A DNA stretch of 64,000 nt from Prado023 sp963818445. GTDB lineage: Bacteria > Actinomycetota > Actinomycetes > S36-B12 > CAIYMF01. The notes under the pieces are model-generated. The model was not told where the DNA came from and made no database searches. It saw only the letters and a program-made list of their open reading frames with translations. The stretch lies in assembly GCA_963818445.1 (NCBI GenBank), contig CAWFSG010000013.1, positions 37,954 through 101,953 of the forward strand. Direction: 5' to 3'. This document shows, one piece after another, positions 8,198 through 17,039 of the stretch; positions within the stretch are counted from its first letter, which is position 1, and the number at the start of each line of letters is the position of its first letter. The position numbers were made by a program, and so were the translations under genes.

Positions 8198-9905
8198 ATG
8201 GTTGTCGCGACCTCACCTCAGCGACGCATGCCTGCATTGTGGGTCGTGCAGCTCTGCGTGGGGATGGCGGCTGTCGCGGCGTACTACGTCCTCGTGCCCG
8301 AGCAGCTGGTCGACCCGGTGGGCGTGCTGATCGGCGTGTTCGGGGTCGTGTCCATCGTCGGGGGAGTGCAGCTGTGGCGGCCCGAGTCGCGGGCGCCGTG
8401 GTACCTGCTGGCTGCGGGTGTGGCGTTCTACGTCCTCGGCGACTTCATCTACATGCGGTTGACCGAGCAGTACGGGTCCGAGCCCCCGTTCCCGTCCGTG
8501 GCCGATGTCGCCTACTACGCGCTGTACCCCCTCCTCGGCGCCTCCCTGTTCCTCACATTGCGGCGCCAGATGCCGGGGCGTGACCGGGCCGGGCTCGTCG
8601 ACGCTGCCCTCATCACGGTCGCGGCCGCAATCCTCTCGTGGACCTTCCTCATGGCCCCCTACGCCAGTGACCCCACCCTGGGACTGTCCGAGAAGCTGGC
8701 CTCGATCGGGTATCCCCTCGGCGACCTGCTCCTGATCGCCCTCCTGGCCCGCCTGCTCCTCACCCCGGGCAAGCGGGTGGTCACCTTCCGCCTGCTCGTG
8801 GCCGCGCTCGCGGTGAACCTGGTCGCCGACATCGTCTACTTCTTCCAGCTTCTGGCCGGCACGTTCGAGTCCGGCGGCCTCGTGGATGTCGGGTGGCTCA
8901 CGGCGTACGTCCTGTTCGGCACGGCAGCGCTGCACCCCTCCATGCGCCAGTACGGACAGCGGGTCGACTCTGCTGCCGCAGCCGTCCAACCGGCGCCTGG
9001 TGGTGATGGCCGCCGCCGCCCTGACCGCGCCCGCGCTCATCGCGGTCCGGGCCCTTCGCGGCGAGTACGACGAGATCGCCGTCATCGCCGTCGGGTGCAT
9101 GGTGATGTTCCTGCTCGTCCTGGTCCGGATGAGTGGGCTGCTCGACGAGGTCGAGTCCCAGCACGACCAGCTGCAGACGGCGTTCTCCGACCTGGAGCTC
9201 GCGCAGTCCGAGCGCAAGCTCCTGCTCGACCGGACCGTCCATGCCGCCGAGGAGGAGCGGATCCGTCTCGCGGCCAACCTGCACGACGGTCCGATCCAGC
9301 GCCTGGCGTCGGTGTCCCTGACCCTGGATCGCGCCATGCTGCGCCTGGACCGGGGCGATCCGGTTGTCGCGGGGGACCTGCTCGAGCGGGGCCAGGACGA
9401 GCTTCAGGCCGAGGTCGACGCCCTGCGCAGGATGATGAGCGAGCTTCGTCCCCCGATCCTGGATGAGGCCGGGTTCGAGGCCGGCGTCCGGGATCTGGTG
9501 GACGACTTCGCCCAGCGCACCGGCGTGGGCGGGCAGGTCGGTGGAGCCCTGCTCACCCCCCTGCCGCCCGACACCGAGACGGCGCTCTACCGCGTCGTCC
9601 AGGAGGCACTGTGGAACGTGGCCAAGCATGCTGGCGCCACAGCCGTCGAGGTCGAGCTGCGGGACCTCGGTGGCAGCGTCGAGCTCACGGTCACTGATGA
9701 CGGGACGGGCTTCCACCCGGCGTCGTCCACGTCGCTGCTGCGCGACGGGCACTTCGGGCTGGTGGGCATGCGCGAGCGTCTCGAGTCGACCGGGGGGCTG
9801 CTCGTTGTCGAGTCGGTTCCCGGTGCAGGCACGCGGCTCACCGCGAGGGTTCCGCGGGCAGCCGACCAGGGCCGGGTGGCCAGGACTCTGGAGGGGGCAG
9901 CATGA
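8198..9905 (+). CDS. membrane sensor histidine kinase (one apparent frameshift)
   Basis: About 569 codons if one extra base near 8966-8972 is ignored. The first part, up to HPSMRQYGQ, is a membrane domain with roughly eight hydrophobic helices. After the shift the frame continues with two further helices, a coiled linker, the dimerisation/phosphoacceptor motif NLHDGPIQRLA (HisKA_3 type, His is the acceptor), then a GHKL ATPase: VVQEALWNVAKHAGA (N box), VTDDGTGF (G1) and GHFGLVGMRERL (G2). This is a NarL/DesK-class kinase architecture, but the partners here are receiver-only proteins. It starts a chain of four ATGA/GTGA overlaps. ATG 8198 lacks a clear ribosome binding site, so the start is tentative. 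Confidence 0.82.
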
Positions 9906-10318
9906 TCGCGACACTGGCGGAGCGTCCCGCAGCGACGGGCACGGCCCGGCTCGTCCTCGTGGATGACGACAATGCCTTGCGGCTGGCCCTGCACGAGCTG
10001 CTGGCCGACGCCGGATACGACGTGGTGGGCGAGGCCGGGAACGGTGCCGACGGGCTTGCCGTGATCTCCGAGGTCCGGCCCGACGTGGTCCTGCTCGACC
10101 TGAGGATGCCCGGAGTCGGCGGTGTCGAGGTGGCGCGCGAGCTGCGGCAACGCTCCCCGAATGTCCGGGTCATCATGTTCTCGGCCTATTCCGACCTCGG
10201 GCTGCAGAGCATCCTGTCCGATCTGGGCGTCTCGGCCTACCTGACCAAGGGCTGCCCCTACCGGCGGATCGTGGCGGCGATCGAGGCTGCCCTGGCCGAC
10301 GATCGGAGGGCCTCGTGA
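9902..10318 (+). CDS. receiver-only response regulator
   Basis: A 138-residue CheY-like protein with no output domain. Acidic pocket VDDDN (residues about 20-24), phospho-accepting Asp66 in VVLLDLRMPG, a Ser in MFSAYSDLG, and the conserved Lys in YLTKGC. Its start overlaps the kinase stop (ATGA), so it is very likely the cognate receiver. Together with the next receiver it forms a pair that may relay phosphate to, or compete for, the GGDEF-EAL protein encoded next. There is no HTH, so control must be through protein-protein contact (inference). Confidence 0.88.
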   Translation: MIATLAERPAATGTARLVLVDDDNALRLALHELLADAGYDVVGEAGNGADGLAVISEVRPDVVLLDLRMPGVGGVEVARELRQRSPNVRVIMFSAYSDLGLQSILSDLGVSAYLTKGCPYRRIVAAIEAALADDRRAS

Positions 10319-10695
10319 CCGGCCCCACCCGCATCCTCGTGGTCGACGACGACGCCGGGTTGCGCACGGAGCTCCGTCAGTTGCTCGAGGACGCGGGGTA
10401 CGACGTCGTTGCTGAAGCAGCCAGCGGCTTCCAGGGGGTCGCCCTCGCACGGCTCGCCCTGCCCGATGTCGTCATCAGTGACCTGCGGATGCCGGGGGAC
10501 ATCGGTGGCCTCGACCTCGCCATCGAGCTCCAGGGCGTGATCCCCGTGATCATCCTGTCCGCCTACGACGATCCGGGCCTGCAGGCCCGTGTCCGTGAGG
10601 CCGGCGCGACCTTCCTGGTCAAGGGCTGCCGCTCCCGGACGATCTTCACCGCGGTCGAGCAGGCCGTGGGCGCGGGCGAGGGGGTCCCCGCATGA
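10315..10695 (+). CDS. receiver-only response regulator
   Basis: A 126-residue CheY-like receiver. Acidic pocket VDDDAG (about residues 10-15), phospho-accepting Asp56 in VISDLRMPG, Ser in ILSAYDDPG, and Lys in FLVKGC. It is about the same size as the preceding receiver and shares the unusual KGC ending after the conserved lysine, so the two probably arose by duplication. The GTG start overlaps the previous stop (GTGA), and its own stop overlaps the GGDEF-EAL start. Two receivers for one kinase is an odd stoichiometry; one may be a phosphate sink. Confidence 0.87.
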   Translation: MTGPTRILVVDDDAGLRTELRQLLEDAGYDVVAEAASGFQGVALARLALPDVVISDLRMPGDIGGLDLAIELQGVIPVIILSAYDDPGLQARVREAGATFLVKGCRSRTIFTAVEQAVGAGEGVPA

Positions 10696-12191
10696 ATCGC
10701 TCAGCGTTGCCCCCCGTCGTCCCCTTCGCTGCGGGTGCACTCGCGGCCCTGATCGGGTCGGGGATGGCCAGGTCCCGCGCATCGTCCCGGCCCGGGGTGC
10801 AGAGCCCCGAGCGCCCGCAGGGATCGATGGGTGCCCCGCCCGCGGACGCTCTGGTGTCGGCGCCGCGCGAGGTCTCGGAACGGCGCAGCCTGGAGAAGCA
10901 GCTGCGTCTGCTGGAGCACACCGACAGCCTGACCGGCGCGGCCAATCGGGTCCGGCTTCGTGACCGGCTCGCCGAGTTGCTCGATGCCGATGAGGCCGCC
11001 GGCGCCCTGCTGATCCTCGACCTCGATGACTTCAGGCTGGTCAACGAGCTGTACGGGCACACCCACGGCGACGTCCTGCTCGTGGAGGCCACCCGCCGGC
11101 TGGAGATCGTGGCCCGTCAGTTCGAGGGTTCCTGCCTCTCGCGGCTCGGCGGCGACGAGTTCGCCCTCGTGTTGCCCGACGTCTCGCTCGCGGAGATGCG
11201 CTGGGTGTGTGCCGGCCTGCTCAACCGGCTCCGCCAGCCGGTGTCCCTCGGGTCCGCCGAGATCGAGGTGGGCACCAGCATCGGCCTGGTCATGCTGGAC
11301 ACCGATCGACGCGATGTCGACGACGCCCTGCGTGACGGGGACCTGGCGATGTATGCAGCGAAGGCTGCAGGCAAGAACCGCTGGAAGCAGTTCGCTCCCG
11401 CCATGCACGAGGACCTCGTCGCGCGCCTCACATTGGAGGGGGAGCTCGCGATCGCCATCGACGAGGACCAGCTCGATGTGCACTACCAGCCGCTGGTCCG
11501 CCTCGACGGCCAGCGGATCGTGGGGGTGGAGGCCCTGGTCCGATGGAACCATCCCACACGCGGATACATCCCCCCGGAGGAGTTCCTCGTCGCTGCCGAG
11601 CGAGGTCCGTTGATCCATCGGCTGGGAGCCTGGATCCTGCGGGCCGCGTGCCAGCAGCTGGTGGACTGGTCCCAGGAGCTGGGGCCGGACGTACTGCATG
11701 AGGTGGCCGTGAACGTCAGCCCGCGCCAGCTCCTGGACCCGCACTTCGCGGGGACGGTCGCCGAGGCGCTGGCCGTGACGGGCCTGGACCCCGGACGCCT
11801 CGTCCTGGAGATCACCGAGAGCACCGCCATGGCCCCGAACAGCCAGGAGCAGCTGCTGGCCCTGCGGGCGACGGGCGTCCGACTGGCCATCGACGACTTC
11901 GGCACCGGACACTCGTCGCTGTCCCGGCTCGCGGTGCTACCGGTCGACACGCTGAAGGTCGACCGATCGTTCGTCCGGGACATTCCCGCCGTCGGGGATG
12001 CCCCGCTCGTGCGCGCCATGGTCGCGATGGCGCACAGCCTCGGCCTGAGCGTCGTGGCCGAGGGCATCGAGACCGAGCGCCAGAGGGACTACCTGACAGC
12101 CCTCGGCTGCGAGCACGGCCAGGGCTACCTGTACTCGCGCCCAGTTCCGGCCGCCGGACTGGCAGCACTGCTGGTTCGCGCAGTCGCGTGA
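10692..12191 (+). CDS. GGDEF-EAL cyclic-di-GMP signalling protein
   Basis: A 499-residue dual-domain enzyme. One N-terminal hydrophobic segment (residues about 9-25), a short coiled linker, then GGDEF (about 75-235) with an intact SRLGGDEFALVL signature (GGDEF at residues 153-157), and EAL (about 250-495) with the catalytic motif VEALVRW, the Asn/Glu metal ligands in AVNVSPRQL and LEITES, IDDFGTG, and the loop-6 region VVAEGIETERQ. Both catalytic centres look intact, so it could synthesise and/or degrade c-di-GMP. No RxxD inhibitory site precedes GGDEF. Its position directly after two receivers suggests phospho-dependent control through them. Confidence 0.92.
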   Translation: MNRSALPPVVPFAAGALAALIGSGMARSRASSRPGVQSPERPQGSMGAPPADALVSAPREVSERRSLEKQLRLLEHTDSLTGAANRVRLRDRLAELLDADEAAGALLILDLDDFRLVNELYGHTHGDVLLVEATRRLEIVARQFEGSCLSRLGGDEFALVLPDVSLAEMRWVCAGLLNRLRQPVSLGSAEIEVGTSIGLVMLDTDRRDVDDALRDGDLAMYAAKAAGKNRWKQFAPAMHEDLVARLTLEGELAIAIDEDQLDVHYQPLVRLDGQRIVGVEALVRWNHPTRGYIPPEEFLVAAERGPLIHRLGAWILRAACQQLVDWSQELGPDVLHEVAVNVSPRQLLDPHFAGTVAEALAVTGLDPGRLVLEITESTAMAPNSQEQLLALRATGVRLAIDDFGTGHSSLSRLAVLPVDTLKVDRSFVRDIPAVGDAPLVRAMVAMAHSLGLSVVAEGIETERQRDYLTALGCEHGQGYLYSRPVPAAGLAALLVRAVA

Positions 12192-12724
12192 GTGCGGGAG
12201 ATCGCGCCGTCACCGCGGTCCTGTGCCTGGCACTGCTCGGGGGGTGTGCCTCCGGCGGGGGGACCCCTGTCGAGTCGAGCGTCGCGCTGCCCGATGAGGC
12301 GGCGGTGCCCAACGCCGGGCCCGGGACCTCGGTTGCCGCCGAGTCCGGGACCGTCACCCACGTCGTGGACGGTGACACCGTGGACGTCGAGGGCGTCGGG
12401 CGGATCCGGGTCATCGGGATCGACACCCCCGAGCGGGGTGCGTGCGGGTACGACTCCGCGACCCAGGCCATGTCCGTCCTGGTCCTGGGCCGGCAGGTGT
12501 CACTCGTGCCCGGCGCGGCCGAGGATGCCGACCGCTACGGGCGGCTCCTGCGCTACGTGGACATCGGATCCGAGGACGCCGGCCTGTCGCTGATCGAGGA
12601 CGGCTGGGCGATCGCGCGCTACGACAGTCGCGACGGCTACGGGCGGCACCCGCGCGAGGACGCGTACGTGAGTGCGGACCTGGCGTCCGAGGATCTCGGC
12701 TGCTACCCCGACGACGAGCCCTGA
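12188..12724 (+). CDS. lipoprotein thermonuclease (SNase family)
   Basis: A 178-residue secreted nuclease. The signal peptide ends in the lipobox LALLGGC, so the mature protein should be lipid-anchored outside the membrane. The SNase core follows: THVVDGDTVDVEG, RIRVIGIDTPERG (catalytic Arg and Ca2+-binding Asp region) and DRYGRLLRYV (second catalytic Arg). These enzymes cut DNA and RNA in a Ca2+-dependent way. The GTG start overlaps the stop of the GGDEF-EAL gene (GTGA), so the nuclease is translationally coupled to a c-di-GMP enzyme. A role in extracellular DNA turnover under second-messenger control is an attractive inference. Confidence 0.88.
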   Translation: MSAGDRAVTAVLCLALLGGCASGGGTPVESSVALPDEAAVPNAGPGTSVAAESGTVTHVVDGDTVDVEGVGRIRVIGIDTPERGACGYDSATQAMSVLVLGRQVSLVPGAAEDADRYGRLLRYVDIGSEDAGLSLIEDGWAIARYDSRDGYGRHPREDAYVSADLASEDLGCYPDDEP

Positions 12725-12734
12725 TCGCCCACGG

Positions 12735-14990
12735 TCACAGGCTCGGCGGGACGGCCGCGCCGGGGTCGCCCACGCGACGATCCATCCCGCACGCCGGGGG
12801 ACAGGCCGACCCACCCTGGGGGCTGGCCTCCGGCCATGGCGGGGGCGGCTGCTTCACGAGCACCGCGACCAGGACCGAGGGTGAGCCTGCGCCCACGCTG
12901 CTCGACGCGCGGACCCTCAGGTACTTCGTCGATCCCTCAGCCAGGCCCACCCAGATGTGCTGTGTCGCCTCCGGGTCGAGTTCCACCGGGGTGCCGGGCA
13001 GGGGTTGGGTGGCATCCGGGTCGTCGAAGACCTCGACCTGGTAGCCCGTGATCGGCTGACCGCCGTCGTTCTCCGGGGCCTTCCAGGTCAGCGTGACGAT
13101 GCCGGAGACCAGGCTGACAGCCTCCGGATCCAAGGGTGGGGACGGGGGACCCACAGGCGTCACCGCGGTCGCGTTCCAGTCGCCCGTCGGGCTCTCCCCG
13201 ACCCGGTTCACCGCAGCGACCGTGACGAGGTGCTCCGTCCCGTTGGCAAGGCCTGTGACCACGGTCTCGATCGCGTCCGGGGGGGCATCGATGGTCTGGA
13301 TGGGGTCCTCACCCGGACTGGTGCGCACTCGGATCCGGTAGGCCGTGATCGGGGCGTCCTGCGCGGCCGGGGCCGGTGTCCAGCGCGCAGTCACCTGCCG
13401 GTCGCCGGCCACCACGGACTCGAGGAGCGGCTGGGAGGGGACCCCGGCCGCAGGGGTCGGGGAGTCGTCGAACGCCACGGTTCCCTGCCCGGGGACGCCC
13501 ACGGTGGCCTTGCCCAGGTCCTGGCCCTCGAGGTTGGACCTCAGGGCGGCGACGTTCTCGCCGCTCACCTGGTTGGCCGCTGTCGTGCCGTTCTCGCCCC
13601 GGCAGGTGCGGAACACCACGGCGGCCGCAGAATCGTCGAACGTGTTGCCGCTGATCGTCGGGTTCGTGGTGCCGCACGCGCGGATGCCGACGGAGCCCGC
13701 GCTGGAGCTGATCGTGTTCCCGGTGAACACCGGGTTGGCCCAGTTCATGATGTGGATGGCGTCGTCGGAGTTGCTCGTGATCGTGTTCCCGGTGACGACG
13801 ATGTCGGTGTGGTACGCCCCGGCGGTGAAGTTGTGCGTGCCGAGAGCGCGCTCCATCCCGTCGAACCGGTTGGCCGAGATCGTGACCCGCTCGTTGGGGG
13901 TGCCGTCCTGGTTGCTCCACACCGACCCGAACCCGTGGGTCCTGGGGTCGGGGGTGTCGAGGTTGATCGCCTCAGCGGTGTCCCGTGAGCCGCTGGCTGC
14001 ATCCAGGAACTCGTTGCCGGTGATCGTGCAGTCGGCGCAGGCGTCCATCTCGATGAAGTGGTTGTTGTTCATCTGCTGGAACGTGATGCCCGAGATCGTG
14101 ACGTCCCGGTTGTGCCCCGAGATGATGGCCAGGGAGTCGAAGACGTTCGCCATGTCGATCACCGAGCGCCCTGCGCCGGCGCCGGCGATCGTGATGCCCG
14201 AGGCCCCATCGTGGCCACCGACGGCGCCCTTCTTCTTGCCCCGGGAGGGTTCGATCAGCATGAACATCGATTTCGACGCCGAGAACTTCTTCGTCCCGGT
14301 CCTGCTGCCCTTCACCAGCGTCGTGCCCTCGGACAGCCGGATCGTGGTGTTGCTGGGGACATAGATGGTCGAGGAGATCACGTAGCGCCCCGGACCCAGG
14401 ACGAGGGTTCCCCCGCCGTCTGCCTCGAACTTCTTCATGTAGGAGCGGATGAGGTAGTAGTCCCTCGTGTACTTGTTCACCGACTTGTACCGGGCCAACT
14501 TGCCGAGGATCTTCGACGACTTCGACACCCAGTAGGTGGCCCCCGGTGATGGGACCCGATCCGGTGCCGGGGAGACCTCGACCCATGGGCTCGCGGCCAG
14601 CTTCGACGTGGCTCGCGCCCGGACCCGGATGGAGGACGACCCGGGGGGCAGCGATGCCTGGGCCTGGCCCTCGCGGACCTTCTCCGTGGCCTTCTGCTTC
14701 GTGTTGGCGGCATCCCGGAACGTGATCTGGATGGACTTCGCGTTGGAGGTGGCCACCAGGGTCACGGCACCGGATTCCGCCGCCGCCGACGTCACAGACA
14801 GCGTGGCCGTCGGTCGCGTGGTCGATGCTGGAGAACCTGCGGGGGCCGCCGAACTCGACGCTGTCGCAGTGGCCGGGACCGTGAGGGTGTCGTCCGAGGC
14901 GGAACCCGAGGTCGCGGCTGTGGCGGGCAGGCCGGACAGCATGAGCGCGCCTGTCAGCGCGATCACCGCCGATACCTGCCTCGAGGGCAC
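12735..14990 (-). CDS. secreted right-handed beta-helix protein with two FN3 domains
   Basis: A 751-residue exported protein. Signal peptide (VSAVIALTGALMLSGLPATA), a Ser/Thr/Ala-rich linker, a beta-sandwich-like segment, then a parallel beta-helix (about residues 200-520) with repeated N-x-I/F-turn rungs such as ITGNEFLDAASGS, ITSNSDDAIHIMNW and ISGNTFDDSA, typical of pectate-lyase-fold or CASH-domain proteins. Two fibronectin type III domains close the protein before a Pro/Cys-containing tail. It could bind or cleave polysaccharide; catalytic residues cannot be assigned. GTG 14990 has GGGGAGG just upstream and gives a clean signal peptide, unlike the longer frame from 15194. It converges on the nuclease gene. 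Confidence 0.82.
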   Translation of the reverse strand: MPSRQVSAVIALTGALMLSGLPATAATSGSASDDTLTVPATATASSSAAPAGSPASTTRPTATLSVTSAAAESGAVTLVATSNAKSIQITFRDAANTKQKATEKVREGQAQASLPPGSSSIRVRARATSKLAASPWVEVSPAPDRVPSPGATYWVSKSSKILGKLARYKSVNKYTRDYYLIRSYMKKFEADGGGTLVLGPGRYVISSTIYVPSNTTIRLSEGTTLVKGSRTGTKKFSASKSMFMLIEPSRGKKKGAVGGHDGASGITIAGAGAGRSVIDMANVFDSLAIISGHNRDVTISGITFQQMNNNHFIEMDACADCTITGNEFLDAASGSRDTAEAINLDTPDPRTHGFGSVWSNQDGTPNERVTISANRFDGMERALGTHNFTAGAYHTDIVVTGNTITSNSDDAIHIMNWANPVFTGNTISSSAGSVGIRACGTTNPTISGNTFDDSAAAVVFRTCRGENGTTAANQVSGENVAALRSNLEGQDLGKATVGVPGQGTVAFDDSPTPAAGVPSQPLLESVVAGDRQVTARWTPAPAAQDAPITAYRIRVRTSPGEDPIQTIDAPPDAIETVVTGLANGTEHLVTVAAVNRVGESPTGDWNATAVTPVGPPSPPLDPEAVSLVSGIVTLTWKAPENDGGQPITGYQVEVFDDPDATQPLPGTPVELDPEATQHIWVGLAEGSTKYLRVRASSSVGAGSPSVLVAVLVKQPPPPWPEASPQGGSACPPACGMDRRVGDPGAAVPPSL

Positions 14991-15231
14991 CGCTACCTCC
15001 CCGTTCGCACGACGGATGGCCGCGTGTGCGGCATCCAGTGCACCCCCACTGTACGCCGGGCACTGGGGTTGGGCCATGCCCAGTTCAGGGGGGCGGAGGC
15101 GGTCTTGGACGCCCCTCGAGCGGGCCGTGCTGTGGGCTGATGCCCCGTGGTGTCCCCCCGAATCCGCTTCAGCCGGGCACCTGGTGTGCCACACTCGGCC
15201 CGGCGCTAGGTGTACCCGGCGAGGAGGGCAC

Positions 15232-15933
15232 GTGAGGGACCGGATCTCTGCGCGGGCGGAGGACCGCTATGGGCTGGTGATCGTCCTGGTGGTCCTGTCG
15301 TACGTGATCGCCGCCGCGTGGGACAGCGATCTTGGCCGGCTGGTCATGCTCCTGGTGCAGCTGGTGACCGTGTGGCTCGTGTTCACCGTCAGTGAGGCGC
15401 GGCGCGCCCAACGCATCGCCGGTGGGATGGTCCTGGTCGTCCTGGCACTGACCGTGGTGGTGGTCCTGGGTGCTGTGTCGGTCCGGGAGGCCGAGTGGGC
15501 CACCGCCCTGGCCGAGGGGCCGCTGCTGCTGATCCTGGTGGCCCTCTACGCGCTGACGCCAGTCATGATCGTGGCGCACGTGGTCCGCCGGCCGGGTGTC
15601 GACCGCCAGACGCTCTACGGTGGCGTTGCGGCGTACCTGCTCATCGGCATGACCTATGCGTTCGCCTACGTGGCACTGGGGGAGTACCCGGGCTCGGCCC
15701 CGTTCTTCGGCGCCCAGGGTGACGGCACCACTGCGCAGTGCCTGTTCTTCAGCTTCACGACGCTCACGACCACGGGGTACGGCGACCTGGTGCCGGCAGG
15801 CAATCCCGGTCAGACGCTGGCCATCTCCGAAGCCGTCCTCGGGCAGTTGTTCCTCGTGACGGCGCTGGGCAAGATCGTGTCGAACCTGCGGCCCAGCGCC
15901 CGAATCGAGGAGGCCAGGGCCGCTGCGGAGTGA
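15232..15933 (+). CDS. two-pore-helix type potassium channel
   Basis: A 233-residue membrane protein. Several hydrophobic helices are followed by a pore module with the selectivity filter TTLTTTGYGDLVP (about residues 180-192) and a final helix ending in LVTALGKIVSNL. The filter TTGYGD identifies a K+ channel of the Ion_trans_2 family. There is no cytoplasmic RCK domain. Start GTG 15232 is fixed by the ribosome binding site GAGGAGG (15221-15227); the longer upstream frame is antisense to the beta-helix gene. Confidence 0.88.
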   Translation: MRDRISARAEDRYGLVIVLVVLSYVIAAAWDSDLGRLVMLLVQLVTVWLVFTVSEARRAQRIAGGMVLVVLALTVVVVLGAVSVREAEWATALAEGPLLLILVALYALTPVMIVAHVVRRPGVDRQTLYGGVAAYLLIGMTYAFAYVALGEYPGSAPFFGAQGDGTTAQCLFFSFTTLTTTGYGDLVPAGNPGQTLAISEAVLGQLFLVTALGKIVSNLRPSARIEEARAAAE

Positions 15934-15940
15934 GGCTGCT

Positions 15941-15959
15941 CGGGGCGCGATGTGCCCCG
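15941..15959. terminator. hairpin between converging genes
   Basis: CGGGGC (15941-15946) pairs with GCCCCG (15954-15959) around a 7-base loop, between the converging channel gene and tdh. There is no T-run, as is usual in this GC-rich background. Confidence 0.45.
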
Positions 15960-15977
15960 TCGGCGAGCTGCCCCGCG

Positions 15978-17039
15978 TCAGCTGAGGTCCACCCCCCAGT
16001 CGAGGATCACCTTGCCTGAGTTCCCGCCCGCGGTGACCGCGAACGCCTCGGCGAACTCATCGATGCCGAACCGGTGGGTGATCACCGGGGAGAGGTCCAT
16101 GCCCGCCTGGAGCAGGGAGGCCATCTTGTACCAGGTCTCGAACATCTCCCGGCCGTAGATCCCCTTGATCCGCAGGCCCTTGAAGATGACTTGGTCCCAG
16201 TCGATCGCCACCTCGTCGGTGAAGATCCCCAGCATCGCGATCCGTCCCCCGTGGGCCATGGTGTCGAGCATCTGGCGGAACGCCGTGGGGTTGCCGCTCA
16301 TCTCCAGGCCCACATCGAAGCCCTCGGTCATGCCCTGCTCGGCCATGACCTGGCGCAGGTCCTCGTGCGCGACGTCAACCACGCGGGTGGCGCCCATGAC
16401 CCGGGCGAGCTCCAGCCGGTAGGGGTTGACGTCGGTGACGATCACGTTGCGGGCCCCGACATGCCCGGCGATCGCCACGGCCATGACGCCGATCGGCCCG
16501 GCCCCGGTGATCAGGATGTCCTCGCCGACCATGTCGAAGCTCAGCGCGGTGTGGGTCGCGTTCCCGTACGGGTCGAAGATCGTGGCGATCTCGTCGGAGA
16601 CCGCGGCGGGCACGCGGAACAGGTTGCTCGCGGGGAGCGACAGGTACTCGGCGAATGATCCCGGCCGGTTCACCCCCACCCCGATCGTCTCCTTGCACAG
16701 GTGCCGCTGCCCGGCCCGGCACCGCCGGCAGTGCCCGCAGACGATGTGCCCCTCCCCGGTGACGCGCTCACCGACCTCGTACCCGGTGACCGCCGTGCCG
16801 AGGGCAGCGATCCGCCCGACGTACTCGTGGCCCACGTGCATGCCCAGCGCGATGTGCTGCTGTGCCCAGTGGTCCCAGTTCCAGATGTGCACGTCCGTGC
16901 CGCAGATCGAGGACTTCGTGATCCGGATGAGCACGTCGTTGGGCCCGATCTCCGGGACCGGGACCTCCTGCATCCACAGGCCCGCCTCGGGTCGGGCCTT
17001 CACGAGCGCACGCATCGTGGCCGGGATCTGCTCGGTCAT
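15978..17039 (-). CDS. tdh: L-threonine 3-dehydrogenase
   Basis: A 353-residue zinc-dependent medium-chain dehydrogenase that oxidises L-threonine to 2-amino-3-ketobutyrate with NAD+. Catalytic zinc region ITKSSICGTDVHIWNWD (Cys ligand), GHEYVG, structural zinc loop with four cysteines (CGHCRRCRAGQRHLC), cofactor motif ITGAGPIGVMAVAIA, and the Tdh-typical FDPYGNATHTALSFD. Its start overlaps the stop of the upstream aminotransferase-type gene by 4 bp, forming the classical kbl-tdh operon, in which the product is cleaved to glycine and acetyl-CoA. Confidence 0.95.
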   Translation of the reverse strand: MTEQIPATMRALVKARPEAGLWMQEVPVPEIGPNDVLIRITKSSICGTDVHIWNWDHWAQQHIALGMHVGHEYVGRIAALGTAVTGYEVGERVTGEGHIVCGHCRRCRAGQRHLCKETIGVGVNRPGSFAEYLSLPASNLFRVPAAVSDEIATIFDPYGNATHTALSFDMVGEDILITGAGPIGVMAVAIAGHVGARNVIVTDVNPYRLELARVMGATRVVDVAHEDLRQVMAEQGMTEGFDVGLEMSGNPTAFRQMLDTMAHGGRIAMLGIFTDEVAIDWDQVIFKGLRIKGIYGREMFETWYKMASLLQAGMDLSPVITHRFGIDEFAEAFAVTAGGNSGKVILDWGVDLS

